This document shows positions 35,701 to 45,769 of a stretch of 64,000 bases of DNA, piece after piece. Below the pieces are notes generated by a model. That model was given only the letters and a program-made list of their open reading frames with translations. It was not told where the DNA came from and ran no database searches. The stretch covers positions 34,428,452 through 34,492,451 of the forward strand of contig CM017765.1 in NCBI GenBank assembly GCA_008009225.1, given 5' to 3'. Position 1 is the stretch's first letter. Every line of letters begins with the position of its first letter. This stretch comes from Acer yangbiense. Lineage: Eukaryota; Streptophyta; Magnoliopsida; Sapindales; Sapindaceae. Made by a program: the position numbers and the translations under genes.

Positions 35701-37554
35701 TTAGGCTAAGGATTGGATAATTAGCTTTGTGGGCAATTGCTCTTATTTGGATTTGCTAAGAGGTAAGTATACTAGACCCATTTTCGAAAACGGAATCACA
35801 ATGTTATATGTATATGAAATTTGTTTGTGAATGTTTTCGAAATATTTTCAAATTGATTTGAAATATGTTCAAAATGCTTTGAAATGTGATAAGTATGCAT
35901 TTTGAAATGTGAATATATGGTACCATACAATGTGTTTCTGCTAGGCTACTTTTGTTTATTGTTGCTAGTAGGCACCTATGTGAATTTGTGTGGAGCCTTA
36001 TGTGATATGTGATTTTATATGTGTGTGGTATATGAGAAGTGCCATCTAGAGTACTCTTGGGACTAAAGAGTTTTCACATTCATGTGTCGACGTATTAGTG
36101 TATGTGGGAGGACTCGTCGCTGATCACAACGAGGGTCTGGCTCTTACCTTCGGGCATGAGTGTTTGTGTTTTCAAAAAAATAAGAAATCCTCACTTGCAC
36201 TTTCCCTGTATACATTAGTTGCCGACGGGTAACTTTGGCTCCACTTTGTGATATGTGAAAAGTCCTACTATGCAATAATGGCTAAAAGAAACATAGCAAA
36301 ATTTGATAAGTATATGATTCGAATGATTTATGAATTGTGTTTTGAAAGATATGACTTTTTATATTTTGAGATATTTTTGAATATGTATAAAATCATGTTT
36401 AGTATGCTTACTGAGTTTCTAAACTCACTTAGTACATTGTGATTCCAGATTCTTGAGATTGTGTTCCGCACATAGCATGGATTGGCATCTCAGCGGAGCT
36501 TAGTTTTTGGTTCCCTAGGTGATAGGAGTTTATTTATCCTTCAGAATGTTGCTAATGTTCTTTTTAATTATGAGATTTGGGAATATGTAATTGTACTGAA
36601 TTTTTCAATTCCGCATTTTGTAAGCTATTTGTAAGAAAGTAAGGCCACGTCTTGACCTTCGGGTTGAGGTGTGACAGGGGCTTTAAAAGCAATAAGAAGT
36701 TTTGAATTTGTTTTCATCATGCAATTGATGAATGAAGTTATGGGATCATTGATATACTATGTCAAGCCTTGCAACGTTAATTTCAAAACATCTTGAATGC
36801 ACTATATTTGGTGAGAAGTACAAAAATCATTCTTCATGAATTAAGACAAGATGGTTTGGATAAGTTTTTCAGTACTTTGGTATCCTTTTGTGAAAGACAA
36901 GGAATTGATATACCAGATATGAGTGCTCATTACATAGAGGGTATAGGTCGTTCGTGTCAACAGCAAGATCATGTTACGGTTGATCATTATTACCATGTTG
37001 ATGTATTTAATGTTGTAATTGATTTTCAGTTGATAGAATTAGGTACCAGATTTCCAGAACAGACATTGAAACTTCTTACTCTAAGTTTAGCTTTGAATCC
37101 TACTAAAAATTTTGAATCATTTAATATTGATGATGTTTGTAGTCTCGCCGAGAACTACTATTATGGTGATTTTCCTCAAAAAGATTTTGATACGTTAAGA
37201 AGACAATTGCAACATTATAAGAATGATGTGATCATTCATGCAAAATTTAAGGATATGAATTCACCCTCTGAATTATGCCAACTGCTAAGTGGAACAAGAA
37301 ATTCGCAACATTATTTCTTGATTGACAGGTTGATTCGTTTGGTGTTAACTCTTCCTATTTCTACAGTAAGTACATAACGTGCATTTTCAGCTATGAAACT
37401 TGTCAAAACTTCTTTGTGCAACAAGATGGATAACGAGTTTCTTGAGAATTGTATGATTGTTTATATTGAAAGAGAACTTGCTGATACAATTGATTCGGAT
37501 TCGGTAATAGATGCTTTTGCTTCTTTGAAGCCACAAAAGTCAAAATTTAAGTAG
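32716..37554 (+). pseudogene. hAT transposase (DUF4371 / TTF-type), interrupted
   Basis: The N-terminal part opens at 32716 (MSDHRQTTKSKHKTIDSFF) and has the TTF-type region (YPWYAQFSWLEYSIAKNKAFCFPCFLF, after a stop at about 33019). DUF4371-like sequence follows (SSQQVVENCFRLKTSIEAIKWLAKQACAF), then QRYDGASNM and YYIHCFAHRLQLTLVA, the conserved RNase H-fold core. A solo LTR splits it at 34296-36676. The C-terminal part resumes at 36677 and runs to a stop at 37554, including IDRLIRLVLTLPISTVST and, past one stop, RAFSAMKLVKTSL, the hAT dimerisation region. Numerous stops and frameshifts; clearly dead. Confidence 0.88.
34296..36676. repeat. Solo LTR (2381 bp) inside the hAT transposase
   Basis: It starts TGTAAGACCCATATCATG and ends GGTTGAGGTGTGACA. 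Flanks GAGGC (34291-34295) and GGGGC (36677-36681) differ by one base, fitting a slightly decayed 5-bp duplication. Transposase coding resumes directly after it. There is no gag-pol inside, so it is a solo LTR. The TGTAAGACCC start and GTGTGACA end resemble long LTRs of Tekay/Del-type gypsy elements, but that is inference. ORFs at 34500-34787 and 36248-36442 are not genes. Confidence 0.85.
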
Positions 37555-37823
37555 AATCTTATTGTATTTATATTACGTGTGTATTTCCTTTTTATTTTCT
37601 TGTGTTTTTTTCTTGGTTAGAATATGTATTTGAGGGTTATGTTCATTATGTCCATTGACTAGGTGTACTTTTTTTTTTTTTTTAATCATTGAAAATTTTC
37701 TCGTATCGTCGAGATTCACAATCAAAATGATTTGTTTTTATTATATAGTGTAATTTTTTATCTATATGAAATTGTCGACAGCCCACCAATAAAAAAAAAT
37801 CTGGTTTCGCCCTTGGTTACTAG

Positions 37824-38491
37824 AGAAGGCCATTCTAAACATTGAATGTTGATCTTGGACTATGCTTAATTTAATTGTTGCGGTGATTTGATTGTGTTGC
37901 CTATTTGCTTAAGCGTTTACTTTGTGTTTAAAACATGAATTCTTTTAATTCTTGTATTACTCAACGAAAGATGATTTGAGTTGCAATTTGTACAACAATT
38001 AAAGTTTGGGGTTTAAAAAAAATGTTTGAATGATATATTGGGTTTTGATTGGGTGGAGGGGTATGGTGGATGAGATGGGTTGGCATTTCTATCTAGGTTG
38101 CTATATAAATGCATAAAATGAAGAAGAGATGAGTGGTTGGATGATAATTTTGTTACATAGAAAGAAATGTATTTAATATAAAACATATAATGAAGTTCTA
38201 TACAATGTTTTAAGATATCATTCAACCACTCATCTCCCCTTCATTTTATGTATTTCAATCACAATCTAGGTAAAAATAGTAATCCACCTCTGTTTCATTT
38301 GTAATGAGGTTTAAGTGTTTAAAACGGGGTGGAAATTGGGTTTGGGTCAAAATTTTAGACCCGACCGAATAATTAGGGCAGGGACCGGACAACACTTTCT
38401 TATCAAGCTCACCTTGGTTATCGGATATTTGTTTCTTTATTTTCTATATAAAATAAAATTTAAATACTTATATACCTCATTTTCTAAACCC
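37824..38491. other. Intergenic with a small hairpin
   Basis: No gene. An imperfect inverted repeat with about 40-bp arms (38107-38146 and 38216-38255; core AAGAGATGAGTGGTTG / CAACCACTCATCTC) with a loop of about 70 bp is the only structure seen. Confidence 0.6.
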
Positions 38492-38494
38492 TAA

Positions 38495-39373
38495 GCCCTT
38501 GTTTGTTACATGGGGTGAGATGTGATAAGACTAATTTTAGTCATGTCTCTCATATTTATTGTTTGCATGAGTTTTGATTTTTTTTAATACCATTCAAGCA
38601 ACTTATTCCACATTTGTGGGACTAATTAGTCCCACCCCCTTATATATATATATATATATTTACTTTTCAATTTATTTTATTTTTATGTAATTAAAATATA
38701 AATATCTTTTAATGATTAATAAAATATTATATTTTAAACATTTTTAAAAGAATAACTTTCGATATTCACAAATAAAAATAATTATTATTTTGTTTAAAAT
38801 TGGTTTTACATATTTAAATTATAGAATAACCCAATAAATAAACAATTTTAATTTTATTCAAACTTCAATTTAAATAATTATTTTAACTAGTTCAATTATA
38901 TGCAGCCATTTTATCCACGTGAGGTGGGGCTATTTAGTCCCATGTTTTAAAAAGAAAAATACATCTTCTTTTATTTTTTAATTTAATTTTAAAATTATAT
39001 ATTTATTTAATATATCTTATTATATTATTTAAAATTATTTTCAAAATATTAAATATTAATTAAAAAAAATGTTATTTTCTTTAATTTTTTTATAAAAAAA
39101 TTATTTTAAAAAAAATAAAATAATTAATTTATTTGAAAATAATTTAATTTGATCTTATATTAATCAATTTCACACCGTATTAAATATATGATACAATTAT
39201 TTATTTATCCAATCTCATTTCACACCAAACAATAGACATAACTACTTTAATCCAATCTCATACAATGCCAAATACATCACGACACTAATATAATCCAATC
39301 CAATCCAATTCAGTCCAATCCAATACAATCCTGTGAAAATAATCATATCCTATCACGTGCACCGAACGAGCCC
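38495..39373. mobile_element. PIF/Harbinger-like MITE, 879 bp
   Basis: The ends are loosely inverted (GCCCTTGTTTGTTAC on the left; complement of GGGCTCGTTCGGTGC on the right) and flanked by TAA at 38492-38494 and 39374-39376, the 3-bp duplication typical of the superfamily. Near the ends are ATGGGGTGAGATGTGATAAG and repeated CCAATCCAATC motifs. The AT-rich interior is non-coding. End similarity is modest. Confidence 0.65.
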
Positions 39374-39494
39374 TAAATATATAATGCACTTCACAACAGC
39401 CGTTTTCTCGATTCTCCCACCAACCATTATCATTGTCTTGTCGCACCTCTCTTGCTAGTTGTAACTCGTTCATCATTCGTCTCTCACCAATCTA

Positions 39495-39779
39495 TAAGGA
39501 TTGGGAAATTAGGGATTTGATAATTTGGGGATTTCAGCAAATTAGAGATTTAGTGAGTGTCCATAATAAATAGCATGTGTTAACTGTAGGGATACATAGC
39601 CATTCGGCTAACAGAATGTAAATGGGAAATGATTCCTTACAATTGACTCACATTAACTAACATAGACTCTCAGGGAGAGATTCCCTACCGTTAACACATG
39701 CTATTTATTATGGATACTCACTAAATCCCTAATTTGTTGAAATCCCCAAATTATCAAATCCCTAATTTCCCAATCCTTA
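39495..39779. mobile_element. Hairpin MITE, 285 bp
   Basis: Left TAAGGATTGGGAAATTAGGG and right CCCTAATTTCCCAATCCTTA are inverted, and similarity continues for about 100 bp on each arm through CATAATAAATAGCATGTG. The superfamily is unclear; a TA or TAA/TTA duplication is possible but merges with the repeat. Confidence 0.8.
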
Positions 39780-41010
39780 CACAATCTCGATCTCTCTTTT
39801 TTGCGCACATCAAATCTTCTAAATTTTGTGAAGCTCAAAATGGTGATTTTTTTTTTTCCAAATTTTTCCTACTCTGCATCTTTGTTTATTAATTTATTTG
39901 TAAGAGTTGTTATTGATTTTCTTGTTTCATCGATTGTTACTTGACTTGCTTTGTATGTCATTGATCCCATTTGTAAATGTCTAGTTTGATTTTATGTAAT
40001 TGATAACTGAATATTGAATATAGATTGATCTTTAACTTGCTTTGTTTGTAATCAATTGTTTTGCAACTGTTTTATTTTTTAAATGTTTAAATATAAATTT
40101 TATATTGTTGATTATATATTTAAATTAGCTATTATTATTGAAAAATAAATGGATACATGTGTGCAAATTAAGTGTCTATGTATATTGTATTTCATATGAA
40201 AAAAAAAAAAAAAAAAAATTTTTGCAAATTAACTTAATTTTTGTGCAAATTAAGTGACTAAGTAAGAAGGTTTAGGTAGGCATATGTGTTCACATTAAGG
40301 TCCTATATAGTGCATGAGCAGGATTCGATATTGACATTTGATGAGATGATCATACTATTATACTAGATCAATTAGTTGCTAAGGCAATCGATGTTCTTTA
40401 TATTTCAATCCAATAGAGTAAAAAAAAGTTCATAGTTTAAAATTTAAACAAAAAAAGGAGAGAAAAGAAATCATCGAGCTCTCTCATAACCGTCTAATAT
40501 TTCGTACTAAACATGTATAGCAAACCCTTGATAAGAGAATGAGAATGGATTGGGAAAATAATAACATTCATTTGATATCAATTTACACTCAGAAAGGTAG
40601 ATATCCAGATCTTCATTGATCCATGGAGATCCCCATCATCGGCATGGATATCTACACGACTACACCCTTTGCTTTTCATTATTATTTATTTAAAAAAAAT
40701 GTTTTTTTTTTTTAATATGGGTTTCCACCGTCTTTGAGATGACGGTTGAGATCCATTGTTTATTTATTTATTTAAAAACATATTTTAAAAATAGGCTAAA
40801 AGGATGAATACACCTTCCATTAGCTTCGATCAAATTTGACTAACAACATGGAGATTATTGTTCAGGTTTTGATAGAGTTGATTCCAAGTGTAAATTGTCA
40901 TACCTCAGGTACGTAGCCAGTAATTTGTTTATTATTATTATTATTATTATTTTTAGAATGAGATAAAATAAAATTATTTAAAACAAATTGAAATAAGTGG
41001 AAATGGTGGG
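39780..41010. other. Intergenic, no gene seen
   Basis: AT-rich with A-runs and an (ATT)n tract near 40930; no ORF of 60 codons. Confidence 0.5.
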
Positions 41011-41345
41011 AAATGTCACTCTTTTGAACTCATTTGGTGACTTTGTCAGTACTTCAATAAGTTAAGTTTAAAAGGCACCAATTATGGTGAACTACCAAAA
41101 TTGCCCTTAGTTCTTCATTTATGTTATTCTGTTTATACTTTTCTCTCTCCACACTTCCAAAAAAACGAGACTGGTTCTCTCCACTTTCTCTCTCCACAAC
41201 GACTCTATTTGTTTATAGAAATAAAAATTCAAGGTTGGATCGACTTTCTTCTTCAACTTATAAAACGTTTGGACGTGCTTCAGTACAAGAAGGTAATATT
41301 TCTGGCAAATACTTATGTTAATTTGTTTATATAGAAAACTGTAAT

Positions 41346-41507
41346 ATCTTTTGTTGGATCTCTGAGACTTTTGTTGCCTTGACCGAGCCTTTTCCAAGCC
41401 TTTTCTTGCCTTCATCGAGCATTTTCCTTGTTTTTGAAATGAATAAGTATGGAGCCTTTTATACAAATTTTCGAGCCTTTTATTGCCATGACCGAGCCTT
41501 TTCCTTG
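41346..41507 (+). repeat. Left GAGCC subterminal array, first part
   Basis: Units of TTGCCTTGACCGAGCCTTTT with spacers such as GAAATGAATAAGTATGGAGC. The array is cut at 41507 by the gypsy element and continues at 45490-45700. Confidence 0.85.
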
Positions 41508-42210
41508 TGTTGTATATATAATTTCGCCAAGCAGCCACGTTATCAAAGGAGTCAATAAATGCTGAGGAACAGGTTGTCACGTCACTCATTGACCAGGTCA
41601 AAGAAGAAAACGTGGACCGATCAGCATATCAAGTCAAATAAATCAAAGATGTGTTCGCTAGAGCTAGATATGTACTCGCCAAAGATAGAAGCATAGTCGC
41701 CAAAGGGTAAAACCCCAGGAGGGGAGATGTTCGCCACATATGTGTGCTGGGCACAAACCGACTCGGCTGAAACATGAAAATAAACCCTAAACTCCCAGAA
41801 GACCCATGGCAATAAGAAGTCGCAGAAAAGGAAAGGGCCGAAAACACATATCCGTATCTGTTACAATATGGGAATCCGAGTACGAATCAAAAAGGAAATC
41901 CTACCTCCAACAGGACAGGATCACGTAAGTAACCCTAGATTATCATGTATAAATAGAACCACCTATCCCACGAGGAAGGGGTTCGAACTAACCAAAAGAG
42001 AGAAAAGCAATAATTGGAGAGATTTGAGTGTGTAACCGAAACAAAGGAACTATAGTGATATTTTCTTGTCCTCCGGGACGCCGTGGTTTTTTCCCATTCA
42101 AGGGTTTTCCACGTAAATTGGTCTCTTGCATGCATTGATTTTCTTTCTTAATTAACGATTATTTTGATTTAATTGTTGGCCGCGTGGTAATCCAAATTTC
42201 ACCGTCAACA
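41508..42210 (+). repeat. Gypsy 5' LTR (703 bp)
   Basis: It starts TGTTGTATATATAATTTC and ends CACCGTCAACA (TGTTG...CAACA). A TATA box TATAAATA lies at 41948-41955. It is followed after 2 bp by the primer site. Confidence 0.82.
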
Positions 42211-42212
42211 AT

Positions 42213-42232
42213 TGGCGCTAGAAAGAGGGGGT
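42213..42232 (+). promoter_or_regulatory. Primer-binding site of the gypsy fragment
   Basis: TGGCGCTAGAAAGAGGGGGT begins 2 bp after the LTR end; the TGGCGC start is that of plant gypsy primer sites. The tRNA is not identified. Confidence 0.6.
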
Positions 42233-42266
42233 CGCTTGAACAAAAACTTCGAGGAACCCTTACGAA

Positions 42267-43996
42267 TTGAGAAACATGAACAACGACAGTGACAAAGATG
42301 GTAACTCCAGCGGAGATCTAATTGTTGAGCCAACAGCGCCGACAGGAGATAAGGCGGTGACGATTGGGGAACAGTCATCAGCAACGGCAGGAACTAGGGC
42401 AGCCGACCCCGGGGTTCTGCAGCACTTCCAAACTGCATTGGTAAACTTAATCAATGAGGCAAGCAAAATAGGGCTTTCGCTTCCCATAGGATTGGGAGTT
42501 TTGTCTCCCTATGAGTTAACTACTCCGGGAATCCCGCCGCCCGGAAGACTACGGTCGGAAGTTCACATCGCAACCCCTGATGCTCAAGCGAGACAATCCA
42601 CTAAAGAGACTCCCCAGGGTCACCTAGAGGATTTCGAGGGTAGGAAACAAAGGAAGGGAAAATGTGTGATGAATGAAGAATCTAGGGAGGAGCAGGACCA
42701 GATAAGAACACATGGGATCAATTCTAGTGACACATACCAAAGGAACCGGCGGAGACACCGTTCTATCTTGTCTGAAGGTAAAAGTCCTCGTCCACGAAGG
42801 GAATTACTATCTAAAAGAGCACGACGGAGAAGATCCGAAAGCATAGAAGATAGAAGGAGCCTGGATGATAGAGGCAATTATGGGAGAATGACAGTCAAGA
42901 GCAGAATCGATCCAACAGGAAAGCCAACTGGTCAGCGAGATGTCACCTTACAAGAGCTATCAAGGAAGGTTTCAGTGATGGCACGAAGGTATGGTCGCAA
43001 CGTATCTTCGGATGATGAGTCGGATAGCCCATTCGTTGAAAATATTGCTCGCACCCAATTTCCGGACAGATTTAGAATGCCAACCATTGAGCAGTATAAG
43101 GAGAACAGGGATCTGAAAGAGCATGTTCACCGATTCCGCAACATTATGGCCCAGTATTCATCCAATGACGGACTGCTATGTCTCACCTTCCCGTAAACAT
43201 TTGGCGACCTCGCCTCCAGGTGGTTTGGAAGACTTCCATCCGAAGTATAAGCGGTTTCTCGAACCTCAGCAAAGCATTTATAAGGCAATTCATGGGGAGT
43301 GTGCAGAGAAGAAAGTCGCTTGCTCATCTATCAAACTTGAAGCAGGAACGCAATGAGTCGATCAAGAAGTATCTAGCAAGATTCGGGAAGGAGGTTGCTC
43401 AAATTGAAGATGCTAGTGATGTAGCTGTTATTGCCGCTTTCACCAATGGGTTACAAAGAGGGCGATTATCCTTTGACCTGCGAAGAGATAGACCGAAAAC
43501 TTATGAGGAGATGATGGAAATAGCTGGCGACTATGCACTGGCGGAAGAGGAAGAAGAAGAAGTAGCGCAAGGGGGTAGTTACGTACACGGACACAAACCT
43601 GACTCAAAATCAGAACATAAGGATGACAAAAAGATACAATCACGTGACCACCAGAGAGATGAGAAAGGCCAAAAGGGGCATCCAATGGAAAGCAGGGGAA
43701 ACACTCGAGCCAATAGGTTTCGAGGAAGGTACAACCATTACACCCCTCTAACCGGCGATCAGGAGGAAATACTTTCCGTAGTAGAAGACAAAGGACTCAC
43801 CAAATACCCTCGGCAGCAATCAGCAAATGCCAGGAAAGATACAACTAAATACTGCCAATTTCACAAAGATCATGAGCATGAGACTTCAAAATGTTTTCAG
43901 CTGCGTGATCATATTGAGAGCTTGATCAAAGATAGGCACTTGAAGGATTTTGCTTTGAAAGGGGACAAGCACGGTGGTCGCCAGGACAGCCACTAA
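42267..43996 (+). pseudogene. Gypsy gag (frameshifted)
   Basis: Starts MRNMNNDSDKDGNSSGD at 42267 with a hydrophilic, arginine-rich N-terminal region. The gag domain begins near TQFPDRFRMPTIEQY (about 43060). A frameshift near 43195 moves the rest into the 43178-43996 frame: LKQERNESIKKYLARFGKEV, then the knuckle YCQFHKDHEHETSKCFQLRD near 43850. Gag forms the particle that packages element RNA. Broken here. Confidence 0.85.
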
Positions 43997-44098
43997 GGAA
44001 ACGGACAGGATAGAAAGAGTCCAAGGAGAAACAGCCCTAACGCCACCATAAACACTATTTTTGGCGGACCTCATACTGGGAGAAGCAATCGAGAAAGG

Positions 44099-45489
44099 AT
44101 GTCAGAAGTCCAAGAAGTAATGTATGACAGCAGAAGCATGGAGATCAATTCTGTGCAAAGAAACCCCAAGAAAGGAAGAGAAGGACATGACCCCATAATA
44201 TTTATAGCAGAAGACTCAAACGAAATTGATGCAAAGCCGAATGATGCAATCGTAGTGGGGGTTCGAATAGCACACAGGGATGTCCTTTGAGTAATGATTG
44301 ACAACGGGAGTTCAGCTGATACTCTAAGTGCTAGGGTATATGATGAGTTGCGACTGGATAGAAAGGACCTAGAACCCTTCCATGTGCCGTTAAAAGGTTT
44401 TGGGGGCGCAGAAGTAAGATCATTGGGGACTGTGAAGCTACCGGTGAGGTTTGGTACAACACCATGTAGGCGAACAATCCTGCTAGACTTTGTTGTAGTC
44501 GACATCCATAATTGGCCGTATAATGCTTTGCTTGGTCGACCGTTTCTTAACAAAGCTCGAGCCGTCACTTCAACCCAAGCATTGAAAGTAAAGTTCCCTA
44601 CAGAAGTCAGAGTCGGAGAATTGAAAGGGTCACAGGAGATGGCACGCCGCGCCAACCTGTCAATCTTCAAGGATAAGGCAGGGATGGAGACATTAAGCAT
44701 ATTTGAGGTAAACAAGGAAGTGTAGGAGGATAACCCGAAAACTTTTGAATTGGACCCAAGGGACAAAACGAGCAGAGAAAAGGAAGAGCCAACTGAGTCG
44801 ATTGTTTTAAACAAAGCAGAGCCGGATAAAACAGTCAAGATCGGAGCAAGACTGACTGAACGCGTTAAGAGAGATGTGACAAACTTGTTGAAAGAGTACA
44901 GGGATATTTTCGCTTGGAGCCATGAAGACATGTCGGGGATTGAAAGAAGTGTGATTTCACACAACTTGGCTGTGAACGAAAAATGCAAACCAGTAGTACA
45001 AAAGAGGAGAAGCTTTAACCCAGAGAGAAGTGCGGCAATAAAAGAGGAGGTGTCCAAGTTGCTCGCCGCATGATCAATCAGAGAGGTTAAGTACCCGGAA
45101 TGGGTGGTGAATGTAGTTTTAGTGAAAAAGAAGAACAGTCAATGGAGGATGTGCGTCGACTTCACCGATCTGAACAAGGCCTGCCCCAAGGATAGCTTCC
45201 CTCTACCAAGAATTGACCAGCTGGTCGATGCAACAGCTGGACATGAAACATTAAGTTTCATGGATGCATACTCAGGATATAACCAGATAAAAATGCACAA
45301 GCCAGATGAGGAGAAGACAACGTTCACCACAGATCAAGGGTTATACTGTTACACAGTCATGCCATTCGGCTTGAAAAACGCTGGAGCAACTTACCAGCGC
45401 TTAGTCAACAAAATGTTCGCCAGACAGATAGGAAGAAATATGGAGGTTTACGTTGACGACATGCTGACAAAAAGCATCACAGCAGATAA
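44099..45489 (+). pseudogene. Gypsy protease and partial reverse transcriptase
   Basis: The protease motif reads MIDNGSSADTL near 44295: the catalytic Asp-Thr-Gly has become Asp-Asn-Gly. An in-frame TGA (44288-44290) precedes it, a TAG ends that frame at 44725, and a TGA at 45071-45073 interrupts the region before RT. RT is then open from 45104: WRMCVDFTDLNKACPKDSFP, LSFMDAYSGYNQIKMH, MPFGLKNAGATYQRLVN and YVDDML near 45455. It ends at the truncation point. Confidence 0.87.
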
Positions 45490-45700
45490 GCCTTTTATTG
45501 CTTTGACCGAGCCTTTTCCTTGTTTTTGAAATGAATAAGTATCGAGCCTTTTATACAAATTTCCGAGCCTTTTATTGCCTTCACCGAGCCTTTTCTGAGC
45601 CTTTGAAATGAATAAGTATCGAGCCTTTTAGAGAAATTTTTGAGACTTTTGAAGTCTTCTCTGAGCCTTTTCAATATCCTCACCCGAGCCTTTGTAAATG
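45490..45700 (+). repeat. Left GAGCC subterminal array, second part
   Basis: Continues the array split by the gypsy insertion: repeated CCGAGCCTTTT, and GAAATGAATAAGTATCGAGC appearing twice, with a longer period near 70 bp. The short minus ORF 45495-45683 is a repeat artefact. Confidence 0.88.
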
Positions 45701-45769
45701 TAAGATGGGAAAATATTTTTTAGTCCTGTGTTTTTATTAATTGTTAGTGATGAATAATTTGACAGCATC

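Larger units (their letters stand above)
29337..37815 (+). mobile_element. hAT transposon with two later insertions
   Basis: The ends form imperfect inverted repeats: CAGAGGCAGAATTGG at 29337, and the complement of CAAGGGCGAAACCAG at 37815. Flanks GGTACTAA (29329-29336) and GTTACTAG (37816-37823) match at 6 of 8 positions, an eroded hAT target duplication. Inside is a DUF4371/TTF-type hAT transposase pseudogene. Removing the foldback element (30279-31640) and the solo LTR (34296-36676) with their duplications leaves about 4.7 kb, a normal autonomous hAT size. Confidence 0.82.
41508..45489 (+). mobile_element. Ty3/gypsy retrotransposon, 3' half missing
   Basis: Order on the plus strand: 5' LTR (41508-42210), primer site, gag, protease, RT. 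The sequence breaks off about 20 codons after the catalytic YVDD and returns directly to the MULE's GAGCC array. RNase H, integrase and 3' LTR are absent. The gag knuckle YCQFHKDHEHETSKCFQLRDHIE places it near the Tat-type elements. It inserted in the MULE array and later lost its 3' part. Confidence 0.87.

Noticed and set aside
44071..45057. 328-codon minus-strand ORF
   Set aside because: Antisense shadow of the gypsy protease-RT region, whose plus-strand motifs are clear.
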